Of a stretch of DNA of 64,000 nucleotides, positions 44,342 through 55,207 are shown in pieces. Made by a program: the position numbers and the translations under genes. The notes beneath the pieces were generated by a model, which worked only from the letters and a program-made list of their open reading frames with translations, was not told the origin of the DNA and made no database searches. How positions within the stretch are numbered: position 1 is the first letter of the stretch; each line of letters starts with the position of its first letter. This stretch comes from Massilia sp. YIM B02769 (GTDB lineage Bacteria > Pseudomonadota > Gammaproteobacteria > Burkholderiales > Burkholderiaceae_D), in assembly GCF_030411995.1 (NCBI RefSeq), contig NZ_JASNRC010000006.1, positions 1 through 64,000 of the forward strand. Direction: 5' to 3'.

Positions 44342-45304
44342 ATGAAACAGAAGAATCTCCGCGTCGTCATCACCGGCGCATCGAGCGGCATCGGCGCCGC
44401 CACCGCGATCGCTTTCGCCAGGCAGGGCGCGCGCCTGGTGCTCGGCGCACGCGGCAAGGCGGGCCTGGAAGACATCGCCTGGCGCTGCCGCGAAGCCGGC
44501 GGCATGGTCGAGACCGGGGTGGTCGACGTCACCGACGCCGCCGCCGTCGGCCGCTTCGCCGCCAAGGCGCACGACACCCTGGGCGAGATCGACCTCTGGT
44601 TCAGCGACGTCGGCATCGGCGTGGTCGGCAAGTACCACGACGTCCCGCTCGACGACCACCGGCGCGTGGTCGAGACCAACCTGCTCAGCCACATGCACGA
44701 CGCACACGCCGTGCTGCCGATCTTCCGGCGCCAGGGCCACGGCATCTGGGTCAACATGATCTCGGCCGGCGGCTTCATCGCTTCGCCGTATGCGGCGGCC
44801 TACTCGGCCAGCAAGTTCGGCCTGCGCGGCTTCAGCGAAGCCTTGCGCGGCGAGCTGCGCGACCAGCCCCGCATCCACATCTGCGACGTGTACCCGACCT
44901 TCGTCGACACGCCCGGCTTCGAGCATGCGGGCAATTACACGGGTGCGCGCCTGTCCTACCCGCCCGGCGTGCTGGACCCGGAAACCGTGGCCGATGCGGT
45001 CGTCAAGCTGGCCAGCAAGCCGCGCGCCACCACCGTGATCGGCGCGCCGGCGTCGATGCTGAAGCTGGGCGAACTGGCGTCGCCGGCCACGACCTCGCTG
45101 ATGGGCCGCTTCCTCGATGCGTGGAGCCGCCGTGCCGACCGCACCGGGAATACCACCGGCAGCATGTACAAGCCGCCGCGCAGCGCGGACGGCATCCGCA
45201 GCCACGGACTGCGGCCGCAGCCGCAGGGGCACGCGAAGCTGGCCTTGGGCGCGGCGCTGGTGGCGGCCGTGGTCGGGGTGCAGCTGGCGCGGCGGCGGTC
45301 CTGA
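44342..45304 (+). CDS. Short-chain dehydrogenase/reductase with C-terminal membrane segment
   Basis: A 320-residue SDR starting at ATG 44342 behind AAAGGACG. The nucleotide site TGASSGIG (residues 11-18) and catalytic YSASK motif are clear, with the catalytic Ser in NMISAGGF. The usual NNAG stabilising motif reads SDVG (LWFSDVGIGVVG). Classical Rossmann SDR fold runs to about 250; then an extension and a hydrophobic helix (about 298-317, LALGAALVAAVVGVQL) likely anchor it in the membrane. This long SDR with a membrane tail is common in Burkholderiales and Sphingomonadales, with unknown substrate. It is divergent from the propeller kinase. Confidence 0.9.
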   Translation: MKQKNLRVVITGASSGIGAATAIAFARQGARLVLGARGKAGLEDIAWRCREAGGMVETGVVDVTDAAAVGRFAAKAHDTLGEIDLWFSDVGIGVVGKYHDVPLDDHRRVVETNLLSHMHDAHAVLPIFRRQGHGIWVNMISAGGFIASPYAAAYSASKFGLRGFSEALRGELRDQPRIHICDVYPTFVDTPGFEHAGNYTGARLSYPPGVLDPETVADAVVKLASKPRATTVIGAPASMLKLGELASPATTSLMGRFLDAWSRRADRTGNTTGSMYKPPRSADGIRSHGLRPQPQGHAKLALGAALVAAVVGVQLARRRS

Positions 45305-45305
45305 G

Positions 45306-45479
45306 CTAGGCTCTTGTCGAAGCGCCCGTGCCTGCCGCTGGCGGCAGGGGCGCAGGTTCGGCCTTGCTGTCTACCACCAGCACGCCTGTCTGCGGTTTGC
45401 TTGCCTGCTTCTGCTGCACGACCTGCACCGCGACGGCGCGTCCGTCGACGACGGGTTTCGGGTGGCGAAAATTGAACAC
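45306..45479 (-). CDS. Possible small protein, GTG start
   Basis: A 57-residue frame starting with GTG at 45479 (six bases after AAGG) and reading VFNFRHPKPVVDGRAVAVQV then QQKQASKPQTGVLVVDSKAEP, ending in an Ala/Gly/Thr-rich tail. It is preferred over the overlapping frame in the same strand because its composition resembles protein rather than Ser/Arg/Cys-rich shadow. No family is recognised. The stop is next to the stop of the convergent SDR gene. Confidence 0.35.
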   Translation of the reverse strand: MFNFRHPKPVVDGRAVAVQVVQQKQASKPQTGVLVVDSKAEPAPLPPAAGTGASTRA

Positions 45480-45551
45480 GGCATGCCTTGGGGTTGAGTG
45501 AATGTCAACGCAAAGGTAGTCATGATGCTCGGCTTTTCAAGGTTTTGCTTT

Positions 45552-45647
45552 TGTAGGGTGGGCTCTTGAGCCCACGCGGTGCAGGGTATGCATTGCGCTA
45601 CGGTGTGCATAGGCACGACAGCGTGGGCTCGAGAGCCCACCCTACGA
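45552..45647. repeat. Family A palindromic repeat, copy 3
   Basis: Arms TTGTAGGGTGGGCTCTTGAG and GCTCGAGAGCCCACCCTACG face each other across about 50 bases. The variable core of this copy (CTCTTGAG) differs from copies 1 and 2 but matches its own partner arm. It lies just past the NodT-type gene of the efflux operon and may end its transcript. Confidence 0.88.
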
Positions 45648-45667
45648 AAGGCAAAACGCCGCAGCCC

Positions 45668-47080
45668 TTAGGGCTGATCGCCCACCTGCCACCCGCCACC
45701 CAGCGCCTGGATCAGCGACACCGCCACGGTCTGGCGATCCGCCTGCACCTGCAGCAGCGAGCGGCGCGCGTTCAGCGCCGTCACCTGGGCCTGCACCACT
45801 TCCGTATAGCTCACCTGCCCCGCCTTGTACTGGTTCAGGATCTGCTGCTCGACCAGATTGGCCGCTTCGGCGGCTTCGCGCCGCAGTTGCTGCTGCTGGG
45901 CCAGCACGCGCGTGGCCGTCAACTGGTCCTCGACGTCGGCGAATGCCGTCAACACGGTCTGGCGGTAGCGCGCCACGGCGGCCTGCTGGCGCGCCTCGGC
46001 ACTTGCCACGGCGGCGCGGGTGGCGCCCGCATTGAAGATGCTTTGCGCCGCCGACAGGCCGAAGGACCAGGCCGCGCTCGACGCCGAGAACAGGTCCCCT
46101 ACGCGACTGCCCACCGTGCCGCCGGACGCTGACAGGCCGATGTTCGGGAAGTAGGCGGCGCGTGCGATGCCGATGTCGGCATTCGCGGCGGCGACGTCGC
46201 GTTCGGCGGCGGCGATGTCCGGACGGCGCTGCAGCAGCGTCGACGGCACGCCGACCGGCACGTCCGGCACCTTCACACGCCAGTCCGGCAGCGGCGCCAG
46301 CGTGAAGTCGGCCGGCGCCTTGCCGAGCAGGATCGCGATCGCGTGCTCGGCCTGGGCGCGCTGGCGCACCAGGGTCAGTTCGTCGTTGCGGGCATTCGCC
46401 AGCTGGGTCTGGGCCTGCAGCACATCGGTGCGCGCGACGATGCCGACATTGAAGCGGTTCTGGGTGATCTGCAGCACGCGCTCGTAGCCGGCAATCGTGT
46501 CCGCCAGCAGTGCGCGCGTGGCATCGAGCTCGCGCACGGTGAAGTAGTTGGCGGCCAGTTCGCCTTGGGCCGAGAGGCGCGCGCTGGCCAGGTCCGCCGC
46601 CGTCGCTTCGGCGCTGGCCTGGGCCCCCGTTACGCCGGCACGCAGGCGGCCCCAGACGTCGGGCTCCCAGCTGCCGCCCAGGTTCAGGCGGTACGCATTG
46701 TCCGCGCCCTGTCCGCGCACGCCGGAACGGTCGCCGCTCAGGCTCAGGTTCAGCGAGGGGAACAACGCCGCGCGCTGCTGCGCCACCAGGGCGCGCGCCT
46801 GCGCGTAATTCGCCACCGCCACCGCCACGTTCTGGTTCGAGACCTCGACTCCGGCCGCCAGTTCGTTCAGGACCGGGTCGTCGAACAGCTGCCACCACGG
46901 CCCGCGTTCGAGCGTATCCGCTGGCGCGGCCGGCACCCAGCCGGCCAGTTCCTTGAAGGCCGCCGGTTCCGGCACGCTCGGACGTTCGTAGGCGGGGCCG
47001 ACGCTGCAAGCAGCCAGGCTGGCGGCGAACATCAACAGGGACAGGCGGAGGAGCTTCGGTTCACGCATAGAGTTACTCAT
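45668..47080 (-). CDS. NodT-family outer-membrane efflux lipoprotein
   Basis: A 470-residue outer-membrane factor with a signal peptide and lipobox ending in Cys near residue 25 (SLAACSVGPAY). The two TolC-like halves are visible: FDDPVLNELAAGVEVSNQNVAVAVANYAQAR and ARAAYFPNIGLSASGGTVGS, with coiled-coil helices between. TolC-like channels trimerise across the periplasm and outer membrane. The start overlaps the MdtC-like stop by 4 bp (ATGA), making it the last gene of an efflux operon. Confidence 0.93.
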   Translation of the reverse strand: MSNSMREPKLLRLSLLMFAASLAACSVGPAYERPSVPEPAAFKELAGWVPAAPADTLERGPWWQLFDDPVLNELAAGVEVSNQNVAVAVANYAQARALVAQQRAALFPSLNLSLSGDRSGVRGQGADNAYRLNLGGSWEPDVWGRLRAGVTGAQASAEATAADLASARLSAQGELAANYFTVRELDATRALLADTIAGYERVLQITQNRFNVGIVARTDVLQAQTQLANARNDELTLVRQRAQAEHAIAILLGKAPADFTLAPLPDWRVKVPDVPVGVPSTLLQRRPDIAAAERDVAAANADIGIARAAYFPNIGLSASGGTVGSRVGDLFSASSAAWSFGLSAAQSIFNAGATRAAVASAEARQQAAVARYRQTVLTAFADVEDQLTATRVLAQQQQLRREAAEAANLVEQQILNQYKAGQVSYTEVVQAQVTALNARRSLLQVQADRQTVAVSLIQALGGGWQVGDQP

Positions 47081-50000
47081 TTCGATGGGGTCGGGACGGC
47101 ATCTTCTTCTTCGAGCGGATGGCGGGTCAGCTCGCGTTCTTCGGGGGTGCGGCGGCGCAGCTTGTCCATCAGGACGTAGACCACCGGCGTGGTCAGGAGC
47201 GTCAGCAGCTGGCTGGCGATCAGGCCGCCGATGATGGCGATGCCGAGCGGCTGGCGCAATTCCGAACCTTCACCGAAGCCGATCGCCAGCGGCAGCGCGC
47301 CCAGCGCCGCGGCCAGGGTCGTCATCAGGATCGGGCGGAAGCGCAGCAGGCAGGCTTCGCGCACGGCTTCCACCGCGTTCAGGCCGCGCGCGCGCTCGGC
47401 TTCGAGCGCGAAGTCGATGATCAGGATCGCGTTCTTTTTCACGATGCCGATCAGCAGGAAGACGCCGATCAGGGCGATGATGGAAAACTCCATGTTGAAC
47501 AGCAGCAGCGCCAGCACCGCGCCCACGCCGGCCGACGGCAGGGTCGACAGCACGGTCACCGGGTGCACCAGGCTTTCGTACAGGATGCCGAGCACGATGT
47601 AGATGACCACGATCGCCGCCAAAATCAGGAGCGGCTGTTCCTTGTTCGACTCTTGCGCCGCGCGCGCCGTGCCCTCGAAGCTGCCGCGCACGTTGGACGG
47701 CATGGCGATGTCGGCTTCGGCCTGGCGCACTGCCGCCTGGCCGTCGGCCAGATTGAAACCTTCGGCCAGGTTGAACGAGACGGTGGTCGCCAGTTCGCCG
47801 TCCTGGTGGTTCACCGAAGTCGGCGTCGCGCTTTCGGCGAAGCTGGCGATGGCCGACAGCGGCACCATGTTGGCGGCCGTGCTGGACAGGGCCGAGCCGC
47901 TGGACGCATCGCGCGTGGCGGTGAGGCTGGAAGCCGGCGTCGGCGTGCCGTTGGCGCTGATGGCGCCGGTGGCCGAGACACCGGAGCCGGTCGAGATCGA
48001 TGCGGCCGATGCCGTCGACGTACCACTGCTGCTGCCGGTTCCGGTCGCCCGCGCCGGCACGTACACATCCTTCAACGCCTCCGGCGACTGCGCATACTTC
48101 TGCGCCACGCCCATGATCACATGGTACTGGTTCAGCTCATCGTAGATGTTCGCCACCTGGCGCTGGCCGAAGTTGTTGTACAGGGCATTGTCGACGTCGC
48201 GCGTGCTGATGCCCAGGCGCGCGGCGCTCTCCTTGTCGATCGTGACGTACATCTCGACGCCGTTCTCGGCCTGGTCGGTGTCCACGTCCACCAATGCCTT
48301 CTGGGCCTTCATGGCGTCGGCCAGCTTGGCCGCCCACACCTTCAGGTCGCTGCTGCTGTCGCTTTTCAGCGTGTACTGGTAAGTCGAGTTCGACGACCGC
48401 CCGCCCATGCGCAAGTCCTGCACCGGGTTCAGGAACAGCGACACGCCGGTGACTTTCGCCAGTTGCGGGCGCAGGCGCGCGATCACGGCCTGGCCCTTCA
48501 CGTCGCGCTTGGACGCCGGCTTCAGGTTGATGAACATGAAGCCGCCCCCTGCCCTGCCGCCGCCGGTGAAGCCGACCACCGTGTCCACGGCCGGATCGCG
48601 CTTGATGATGTTCACCAGCTGGCGCATCTTGGCCTGCATCGCCTGGAAGGAAATGCTCTGGTCGGCGCGGATGCCGCCGTTGATCTGGCCCGTGTCCTGC
48701 TGCGGGAAGAAGCCCTTCGGCGCCGCCGCGAACAAATACACGTTCAGGGCCACGACAAAGGCAAGGATCAGCATCACCAGGCCGCGGCTGGCCAGTGCCC
48801 AGTCGAGCGCATGTTCGTAGGTCTTCAGCAGGCGGTTGAAGCCATTCTCCGACCAGCGCGCCAGGCGGCCGGGCGGACGCTCGATGGTATGGCCCTTCTT
48901 GAGCAGCCAGGCGCACATCATCGGCGTGGTGGTCAGCGAGATCACCAGCGAGATCATCACCGCGCTTGATAAGGTCACGGCGAATTCGCGGAACAGGCGG
49001 CCCACCTGCCCGCCCATGAACAGCAGCGGAATGAAGACCGCCACCAGCGACAGGCTGATCGACAGCACCGTGAAGCCGACCTCGCGCGCGCCCAGCAGCG
49101 CCGCCTGCATGCGGTCCATCCCCTTTTCGATGTGGCGCGCGGTGTTTTCCAGCACCACGATGGCGTCGTCGACCACGAAGCCGGTGGCCACCGTGAGCGC
49201 CATCAGCGACAGGTTGTTGAGCGAAAAGCCCAGCATCCACATGACGCCGAAGGTGCCGAGCAGCGAGACCACGGTGGCCACCGCCGGGATCACGGTGGCG
49301 CGCACGCTGCGCAGGAACACGCTCACCACCAGCACCACCAGCAGGATCGAAATGAGCAGGGTGAACTCGATCTCGTGCAGCGAGGAGCGGATCGAATTCG
49401 TACGGTCCGAGGCCACCTGCAGCGTGATGTCGCCCGGCAGCTGGGCCTGCAGCGTCGGCAGCAGGTCGCGCACGCCGTCCACGGTTTCGATCACGTTGGC
49501 CGCCGGTTGGCGCGTGATCAGCACGATCACCGCCGGTTCGCCGTTGAACAGGCCGAGGGTGTTGATGTTTTCCGGGCCGTCGATGACGTCGGCAACGTCG
49601 GAAAGGCGCACCGCCGCCTCGTTGCGCCAGGCGACCACCAGATCGCGGTAGTCGGCGGCGCTGCGGCCATTCGTCGGCGTGTCGGCCTGCGAATAGATCT
49701 GCAGGCGGTTGCCGCTGCCCTCGATGGCGCCTTTCGGGCGGTTCGGGTTGCTGGCCTGGATGGCGGCGCGCACGTCTTCGGCCGACACGCCCAGCTTGTT
49801 GAGCGCGTAGGGATTGAGTTCCACGCGCACGGCCGGCAGCGAGCCGCCGCCGATCTCGACTTCGCCCACGCCCGGTACCTGGGCCAGGCGCTGCTGGATG
49901 ATGTTCGAGACCGCGTCGTAGATCTGGCCGGGGCTGCGCGTCTTCGAGGTGAGCGCCAGGATGATCACCGGCGCGTCCGACGGGTTCACCTTGCGGTAGG

Positions 50001-50382
50001 TCGGGTTGCTGCGCAGGGTAGACGGCAGGTCGGCACGCGAGGCGCTGATCGCGGCCTGCACTTCGCGCGCGGCCGAGTCGATCTTGCGGTTCAGTTCGAA
50101 CTGCAGGTTGATGCGGGTCGAGCCGTTGCCCGAGTTCGAGGTCATCTCGTTGACGCCGGCGATCACGCCGAGGCGCCGTTCGAGCGGCGTGGCGACGCTG
50201 CTGGCCATGGTCTCCGGGCTGGCGCCAGGCAAGGACGCCGACACCGAGATGGCCGGGAAGTCGACCTGCGGCAGCGGCGACACCGGCAGCACGAAGAAGG
50301 CGGCAATCCCCGCCAGCGCCAGGCCGAGCGTCAGGAGGACGGTCGCGATCGGGCGCTGGACGAAGGGCTTCGACAAATTCAT
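47077..50382 (-). CDS. mdtC: RND efflux pump subunit MdtC-like, with Ser/Ala/Thr-rich insertion
   Basis: A 1101-residue HAE1-family pump, about 75 residues longer than E. coli MdtC. Twelve transmembrane helices with two large periplasmic domains; helix 4 has [19 protein letters not shown], the proton-relay Asp pair. The extra length is a low-complexity stretch of Ser, Thr, Ala and Gly (about residues 770-835; [20 protein letters not shown]) in the second periplasmic domain, between the porter and the following conserved part. It should form a heterotrimer with the MdtB-like subunit. The start overlaps that gene's stop by 4 bp. Confidence 0.92.
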   Translation of the reverse strand: MNLSKPFVQRPIATVLLTLGLALAGIAAFFVLPVSPLPQVDFPAISVSASLPGASPETMASSVATPLERRLGVIAGVNEMTSNSGNGSTRINLQFELNRKIDSAAREVQAAISASRADLPSTLRSNPTYRKVNPSDAPVIILALTSKTRSPGQIYDAVSNIIQQRLAQVPGVGEVEIGGGSLPAVRVELNPYALNKLGVSAEDVRAAIQASNPNRPKGAIEGSGNRLQIYSQADTPTNGRSAADYRDLVVAWRNEAAVRLSDVADVIDGPENINTLGLFNGEPAVIVLITRQPAANVIETVDGVRDLLPTLQAQLPGDITLQVASDRTNSIRSSLHEIEFTLLISILLVVLVVSVFLRSVRATVIPAVATVVSLLGTFGVMWMLGFSLNNLSLMALTVATGFVVDDAIVVLENTARHIEKGMDRMQAALLGAREVGFTVLSISLSLVAVFIPLLFMGGQVGRLFREFAVTLSSAVMISLVISLTTTPMMCAWLLKKGHTIERPPGRLARWSENGFNRLLKTYEHALDWALASRGLVMLILAFVVALNVYLFAAAPKGFFPQQDTGQINGGIRADQSISFQAMQAKMRQLVNIIKRDPAVDTVVGFTGGGRAGGGFMFINLKPASKRDVKGQAVIARLRPQLAKVTGVSLFLNPVQDLRMGGRSSNSTYQYTLKSDSSSDLKVWAAKLADAMKAQKALVDVDTDQAENGVEMYVTIDKESAARLGISTRDVDNALYNNFGQRQVANIYDELNQYHVIMGVAQKYAQSPEALKDVYVPARATGTGSSSGTSTASAASISTGSGVSATGAISANGTPTPASSLTATRDASSGSALSSTAANMVPLSAIASFAESATPTSVNHQDGELATTVSFNLAEGFNLADGQAAVRQAEADIAMPSNVRGSFEGTARAAQESNKEQPLLILAAIVVIYIVLGILYESLVHPVTVLSTLPSAGVGAVLALLLFNMEFSIIALIGVFLLIGIVKKNAILIIDFALEAERARGLNAVEAVREACLLRFRPILMTTLAAALGALPLAIGFGEGSELRQPLGIAIIGGLIASQLLTLLTTPVVYVLMDKLRRRTPEERELTRHPLEEEDAVPTPSK

Positions 50383-53300
50383 GCGCCGACCTCTTTCGGC
50401 TTGGCCGGGGCTTTACCCGACCAGCGGCGCGCGGTGCGATCGAACGCCAGGTAGATCACAGGCGTCGTGAACAGCGTGAGCAGCTGGCTGACGATCAGGC
50501 CGCCGAAGATGGCCAGGCCCAGCGGCCTGCGCAGCTCGGCGCCCTCGCCCCAGCCGAACATCAGCGGCACGGCGGCGAACAGCGCGGCCAGGGTCGTCAT
50601 CAGGATCGGGCGGAAGCGCAGCAGCGCCGCCTGGCGGATGGCGTCGACCGGCGACTTGCCCTGATCGCGCTCGGCCTCGATGGCGAAGTCGATCATCATG
50701 ATCGCGTTCTTTTTCACGATGCCGATCAGGAGGATGATGCCGATGATGCCGATCACGCCCAAACCTTGTCCCGTGACCCACAGCGCCAGCAGCGCGCCGA
50801 CGCCGGCCGACGGCAGGGTCGAGAGGATGGTCAGCGGGTGGATGTAGCTCTCGTACAGCACGCCCAGCACGATGTAGACGCAGACCACCGCCGCCAGGAT
50901 CAGCCAGAGCTGGTTCGACAGCGATTTTTCGTAAGCGCCGGAAGCGCCGAGGAAGGTCAGCGTCACCGCCGGCGGCAGCTTGATCGCGTCGGCCGCGGTG
51001 CGGATCGCATCCACCGCCTGGCCCAGCGAGGCGCCATTCGCGGTGTCGAAGCCGATGGTGGTGGCCGGGTACTGCGCCACGTGGGTCACCTGCAGCGGCG
51101 CTTCCTCCTCGCGGATGGTGGCCACGGCCGACAGCGGCGTCGGCTCGCCGGAACCGGTGCGCAGTTGCAGGCGCCCCAGGCTGGCCAGCGACATCGCCTC
51201 GTCCTGCTGGGCTTCCAGGATCACGCGGTACTGGTTGGTTTCGGTGAAGATGGTCGAGACGATGCGCTGGCCGTAGGCGCTGTACAGGGCGTCGTCGATG
51301 GCCGACGCCGTGATGTTCAGGCGCGAGGCGGTGTCGCGGTCGATGTGGACCACGGCGGCCGCTCCCATGGCGCCGGCATCGGTGGTGACGTTGCGCAGCT
51401 GCTTCTGCTTGCCCATCTTCGCCACCAGCTTGCGCGCCCACTCGGTGACGGTGGCGTTGTCGGCGCCCTCCAGCGACACGCGGTACTGGGTCGGGCCGCT
51501 CTCGGCGTCGATGGTGAGATCCTGGGTCGGCTGCAGGTAGAGCGTGAGGCCGGCCACGTTGGCCACGCGGTTCTTCAGGCGCGTCATGATCTCGTCGATG
51601 TCGCCGTCACGGTCGCGCTTCAGGTTGATCAGCATGGTGCCGGCGTGCAGCATGGTGTTGTTGGCGGCGTCGACGCCGACGTTCGAGGCCAGCGATTCGA
51701 CGGCCGGATCGGCCAGGATCTCTTTCGCCGCGGCCTGCTGCATCTCGGCCATGCGCGCATACGAGATCGCCAGGCGCGCTTCCACGCGCGCCTGCAGCTG
51801 GCCCGTGTCCTGGATCGGGAACAGGCCTTTCGGGATCACCACCCACAGCAGCGCGGTGAGCGCCAGCGTGGCCAGCGCCACAATGAGCGTTAAGCCCTGG
51901 CGTGCCAGCACCCACTCCAAACCGCGGTCGTACTTGGCGATCACGCGATCGAAGAAGGCCTGGGTTTTCACGGCGAACCTGCTCGGCTTTTCTTCTTCAT
52001 GGCTGCGCAGCCAGCGCGCCGACATCATCGGCACCAGGGTCAGCGACACCACGCCGGAAATCAGGATGGTGATGGCGAGTGTCACCGCGAATTCGCGGAA
52101 CAGGCGGCCGACCACGTCGCCCATGAACAGCAGCGGGATCAGCACGGCGATCAGCGACACCGTCAGCGAGATGATGGTAAAGCCGATCTGGGCCGCGCCC
52201 TTGATGGCGGCGGCCATCGGCTTTTCGCCTTCTTCGATGTAGCGCGCGATGTTCTCGATCATGACGATCGCATCGTCGACCACGAAGCCGGTGGCGATCG
52301 TCAGCGCCATCAGCGACAGATTATTCAGGCTATACCCGAGCAAATACATCACGCCGAAGGAACCGATCAGCGAGATCGGCACGGCCAGGCTGGCGATCAC
52401 CGTGGCGCGGATGCTGTGCAGGAAGGCGAAGATCACCAGCACCACCAGCACCACGGCCAGCAGCAGCTCGATCTGCACGTGCTCGACCGAGGCGCGGATG
52501 CCGGTGGTGCGGTCGCTCAGCACGTCCAGGCGCAGCGATGCCGGCAGGCCGGCCTGCAGCTCGGGCAGGCGTTCCTTGATGGCGTCCACCGTTGCGATGA
52601 CGTTGGCGCCGGGCTGGCGCTGCACGTTCAGGATGATCGCCGGTTTCAGGTTGGCCCAGGCGCCGAGGCGCACGTTTTCCGCGCTGTCGACGACTTGCGC
52701 CACGTTTTCCAGGCGTACCGGCGCGCCGTTGCGGTAGGCGACGATCAGGTTCTTGTAATCGGGGACGGTGACCAGCTGGTCGTTGGCGTTGATGGCGTAG
52801 GCGCGCGAAGGACCATCGAAGCTGCCCTTGGCGCTGTTGGCGTTGGCCGCCGTGATCGCGGTGCGCAGCGAGTCCAGGCCCAGGCCATAGGAAGCGAGCG
52901 CCTCGGTATCGGCCTGGATGCGCACGGCAGGACGCTGGCCGCCCGACAGCGACACCAGGCCCACGCCCGAGACCTGGCTGATCTTCAGCGCCAGGCGGGT
53001 GTTGACCAAATTCTGCACTTCGGTCAGCGGGATGGTGTCGGAAGTGATCGCCAGGGTCAGCACCGGCGCGTCGGCCGGATTGACCTTGGCGTAGACCGGC
53101 GGCGCCGGCAAATCGGCCGGCAGCAGCGAGCCGCCGGCATTGATCGCGGCCTGCACTTCCTGCTCGGCCACGTCCAGCGTCTGGCCGAGGCCGAACTGCA
53201 GCGTGATCACCGAGACGCCGGCGGCGCTGGTCGAACTCATGCGGCTCAAGCCCGACATCTGGCCGAACTGGCGCTCCAGCGGCGCGGTGACGGTGCGCGA

Positions 53301-53477
53301 CATGACCTCGGGACTGGCGCCCGGGTACAGGGTCTGCACCTGGATGGTCGGGAAGTCGACCTGCGGCAGCGCCGACAGGGGCAGGAATTTATAGCCGACC
53401 AGGCCGGCCAGCACGATCGCCAGCATCAGGAGGGCCGTGGCGACCGGGCGGCGGATGAATGGGCCGGATGGACTCAT
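50379..53477 (-). CDS. mdtB: RND efflux pump subunit MdtB-like
   Basis: A 1032-residue HAE1-family pump of normal length. Marks are [20 protein letters not shown] at the N terminus, [20 protein letters not shown] in helix 4, [20 protein letters not shown] after the middle and [18 protein letters not shown] and [20 protein letters not shown] in the C-terminal half. In the MdtABC type, MdtB and MdtC act as a 2:1 heterotrimer and export bile salts, novobiocin and other amphiphiles. The ATG at 53477 follows the adaptor by 88 bp, a gap that holds half of a family A repeat. Confidence 0.94.
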   Translation of the reverse strand: MSPSGPFIRRPVATALLMLAIVLAGLVGYKFLPLSALPQVDFPTIQVQTLYPGASPEVMSRTVTAPLERQFGQMSGLSRMSSTSAAGVSVITLQFGLGQTLDVAEQEVQAAINAGGSLLPADLPAPPVYAKVNPADAPVLTLAITSDTIPLTEVQNLVNTRLALKISQVSGVGLVSLSGGQRPAVRIQADTEALASYGLGLDSLRTAITAANANSAKGSFDGPSRAYAINANDQLVTVPDYKNLIVAYRNGAPVRLENVAQVVDSAENVRLGAWANLKPAIILNVQRQPGANVIATVDAIKERLPELQAGLPASLRLDVLSDRTTGIRASVEHVQIELLLAVVLVVLVIFAFLHSIRATVIASLAVPISLIGSFGVMYLLGYSLNNLSLMALTIATGFVVDDAIVMIENIARYIEEGEKPMAAAIKGAAQIGFTIISLTVSLIAVLIPLLFMGDVVGRLFREFAVTLAITILISGVVSLTLVPMMSARWLRSHEEEKPSRFAVKTQAFFDRVIAKYDRGLEWVLARQGLTLIVALATLALTALLWVVIPKGLFPIQDTGQLQARVEARLAISYARMAEMQQAAAKEILADPAVESLASNVGVDAANNTMLHAGTMLINLKRDRDGDIDEIMTRLKNRVANVAGLTLYLQPTQDLTIDAESGPTQYRVSLEGADNATVTEWARKLVAKMGKQKQLRNVTTDAGAMGAAAVVHIDRDTASRLNITASAIDDALYSAYGQRIVSTIFTETNQYRVILEAQQDEAMSLASLGRLQLRTGSGEPTPLSAVATIREEEAPLQVTHVAQYPATTIGFDTANGASLGQAVDAIRTAADAIKLPPAVTLTFLGASGAYEKSLSNQLWLILAAVVCVYIVLGVLYESYIHPLTILSTLPSAGVGALLALWVTGQGLGVIGIIGIILLIGIVKKNAIMMIDFAIEAERDQGKSPVDAIRQAALLRFRPILMTTLAALFAAVPLMFGWGEGAELRRPLGLAIFGGLIVSQLLTLFTTPVIYLAFDRTARRWSGKAPAKPKEVGA

Positions 53478-53528
53478 GGTGCTACCTCGTATGCATCACG
53501 CACCGCGCGAACGCCAACGTGCGCTGAA

Positions 53529-53559
53529 CGCGTGGACGGGAAACCCGTCCACCCTACGG
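53529..53559. repeat. Family A repeat, half copy inside the efflux operon
   Basis: A single palindromic arm, CGTGGACGGGAAACCCGTCC followed by ACCCTACGG, lies between the adaptor and MdtB-like genes. As a hairpin inside the transcript it may adjust the ratio of adaptor to pump. Confidence 0.8.
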
Positions 53560-53565
53560 AAATCC

Positions 53566-54939
53566 TCATTGCGCGCTTCCTTCACGCTGGCGGCGTGGGC
53601 GCTCGCCCTGCGCACCTTGCGCACCTTGCGTACCGCGCTGGCCCTGGGCGCCCTTCGGACGCTCGCCAGGCAGCGTCACCTTGGCGCCATCCTTCAGGCG
53701 GTCGGCGCCTTCGGTGATCACGCGCTCGCCCGGCTTCAGGCCTTCGAGCACCTGGATTTTGTCGACGGTTGCCTGGCCGCGCTTCACGGTGCGCATCGCC
53801 ACCGTTTTGGTCCCCTCGTTCAGCACGAACACGAAGTCGCCATTCGCGCCGTGGCGCAACGCGTTCACCGGCACCACCACCGCGTTCTCGATGGTGCGCA
53901 CCTGCAGGCGCAGGTTCACGAACTGGCTCGGGAACAGCTTGTTGTCCTTGTTCTCGAAACGGGCCTTGGCGCGCACGGTACCGGTCTGCACATCCACCTG
54001 GTTGTCGAGCGCGGCGAAGCGGCCCTGGGCCAGCTCGTTGGTGCGGGTGCGGTCCAGCGCCACGGCCGGCAGCGTCGCATTCGCCACGATGCGGCTCTGC
54101 AGCTCGGGCACGCCGTCCTGCGGCACCGCGAATTCGACGTCGATCGGCGAGAACTGGGTGATCACGGCGATGCCGTTGGCGTCGCCGCTGCCGACCAGGT
54201 TACCGATGTCCACGGTGCGCAGGCCGACACGGCCGGCGATCGGCGCCTTCACCTGCGTGTAGCTGAGGTTTAGGCGCGCCTGGTTTTCGGCGGCGCGGTC
54301 GGTGGTGATGGTGCCTTCGAGCTGCTTGACCAGCGCGGCCTGGGTATCGACTTCCTGGCGCGCGATCGAGTCCTGTTCCAGCAGGGTGCGGTAGCGCGAC
54401 AGGGTCAGGCGCGCGCTTTCCAGCTGGGCTTCGTCGCGCTGGCGCTGGCCGGTGGCCTGCAGCAGCGCGATCTCGAAGGTGCGCGGGTCGATCGTGGCCA
54501 GCACCTGGCCGGCGCGCACGACTTGGCCTTCGGTGAAGTTGATCTTTTGCAGGACGCCCGAGACTTGCGGCCGCACCGTGGCCACCGCTGCCGGCACCAC
54601 CGTGCCCAGGGCCTCCAGCGTGACCGGCAGATCGACCTGCTCGGCAGTGGCGACGCCGACCGTGGTGGCCGGTCCGCCGCGTCCCCCGCCCGGACCGCCC
54701 GGCCCGCGCGCGCCTGCGCCGCCCGGCGCCCCGCCCTGCCGTGCGCCAGCCGCGCCGGGACCGCCCGCGCCTTCCGGCGTGCGATGCGTCAGGTACCAGG
54801 CCAGGGCGCCCAGGGCGACCATGGCCAGGATGGCGACAATGCTGCCGACGAGGCGGCTGCGCCGCGGACGTGGCTGAGGCTGGGGCTGGGGCTGGGGCTG
54901 AGTGAGAGCTGGCTTGTTGGGCGAGACGGGAGAATCCAT
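53566..54939 (-). CDS. mdtA: RND periplasmic adaptor MdtA-like
   Basis: A 457-residue adaptor starting at the ATG at 54939 behind AAGGAA. The first 30 residues carry a (QP)n run encoded by tandem GGGGCT units at 54871-54900, then one transmembrane helix (about 42-62) and a long Gly/Ala/Pro-rich linker, so the pump-facing domain is tethered rather than signal-cleaved. The lipoyl halves (VRPQVSGVLQKINFTEGQVVRAGQVLATID and LSYTQVKAPIAGRVGLR), coiled coil, barrel (VPQDGVPELQSRI) and membrane-proximal domain are typical. A Gly/Gln/Arg-rich tail closes it. It is the first gene of the operon with mdtB, mdtC and the NodT-type channel. Confidence 0.92.
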   Translation of the reverse strand: MDSPVSPNKPALTQPQPQPQPQPRPRRSRLVGSIVAILAMVALGALAWYLTHRTPEGAGGPGAAGARQGGAPGGAGARGPGGPGGGRGGPATTVGVATAEQVDLPVTLEALGTVVPAAVATVRPQVSGVLQKINFTEGQVVRAGQVLATIDPRTFEIALLQATGQRQRDEAQLESARLTLSRYRTLLEQDSIARQEVDTQAALVKQLEGTITTDRAAENQARLNLSYTQVKAPIAGRVGLRTVDIGNLVGSGDANGIAVITQFSPIDVEFAVPQDGVPELQSRIVANATLPAVALDRTRTNELAQGRFAALDNQVDVQTGTVRAKARFENKDNKLFPSQFVNLRLQVRTIENAVVVPVNALRHGANGDFVFVLNEGTKTVAMRTVKRGQATVDKIQVLEGLKPGERVITEGADRLKDGAKVTLPGERPKGAQGQRGTQGAQGAQGERPRRQREGSAQ

Positions 54940-55131
54940 GCTGTTCCTTGTTGTACTGGCTGCTGACAAACGCACAATATAGTCAGCTTGGAATGTAGCA
55001 TGGAGCGCCGCAACTTAATGTTTCGTAACGTACATAGAACAGTGTCCAGAATCCTGTTGCGCAGTACCTGGCACGGCGGTCTTTACACCGTTTAACACCA
55101 TAGGACGAAAGAAGTGTACAGATGAACGAAA

Positions 55132-55158
55132 ACGGGCGCTGGAATCGCCAGCGCCCGT
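55132..55158 (-). terminator. Rho-independent terminator after sppA
   Basis: On the minus strand an 11-bp perfect stem ACGGGCGCTGG/CCAGCGCCCGT with a 5-base loop is followed by TTTTCGTT. It lies 50 bases past the sppA stop; the divergently placed mdtA start is 193 bases away. Confidence 0.85.
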
Positions 55159-55207
55159 CCCGGGAATTTGTAACAGCGCTTACAAACTTGCTACATCGCT
55201 CAAGGCA

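Noticed and set aside
45371..45640. An 89-codon minus-strand frame overlapping a family A repeat.
   Set aside because: It reads through the repeat and is Ser/Arg/Cys-rich; the frame at 45306-45479 is the better of two weak candidates.
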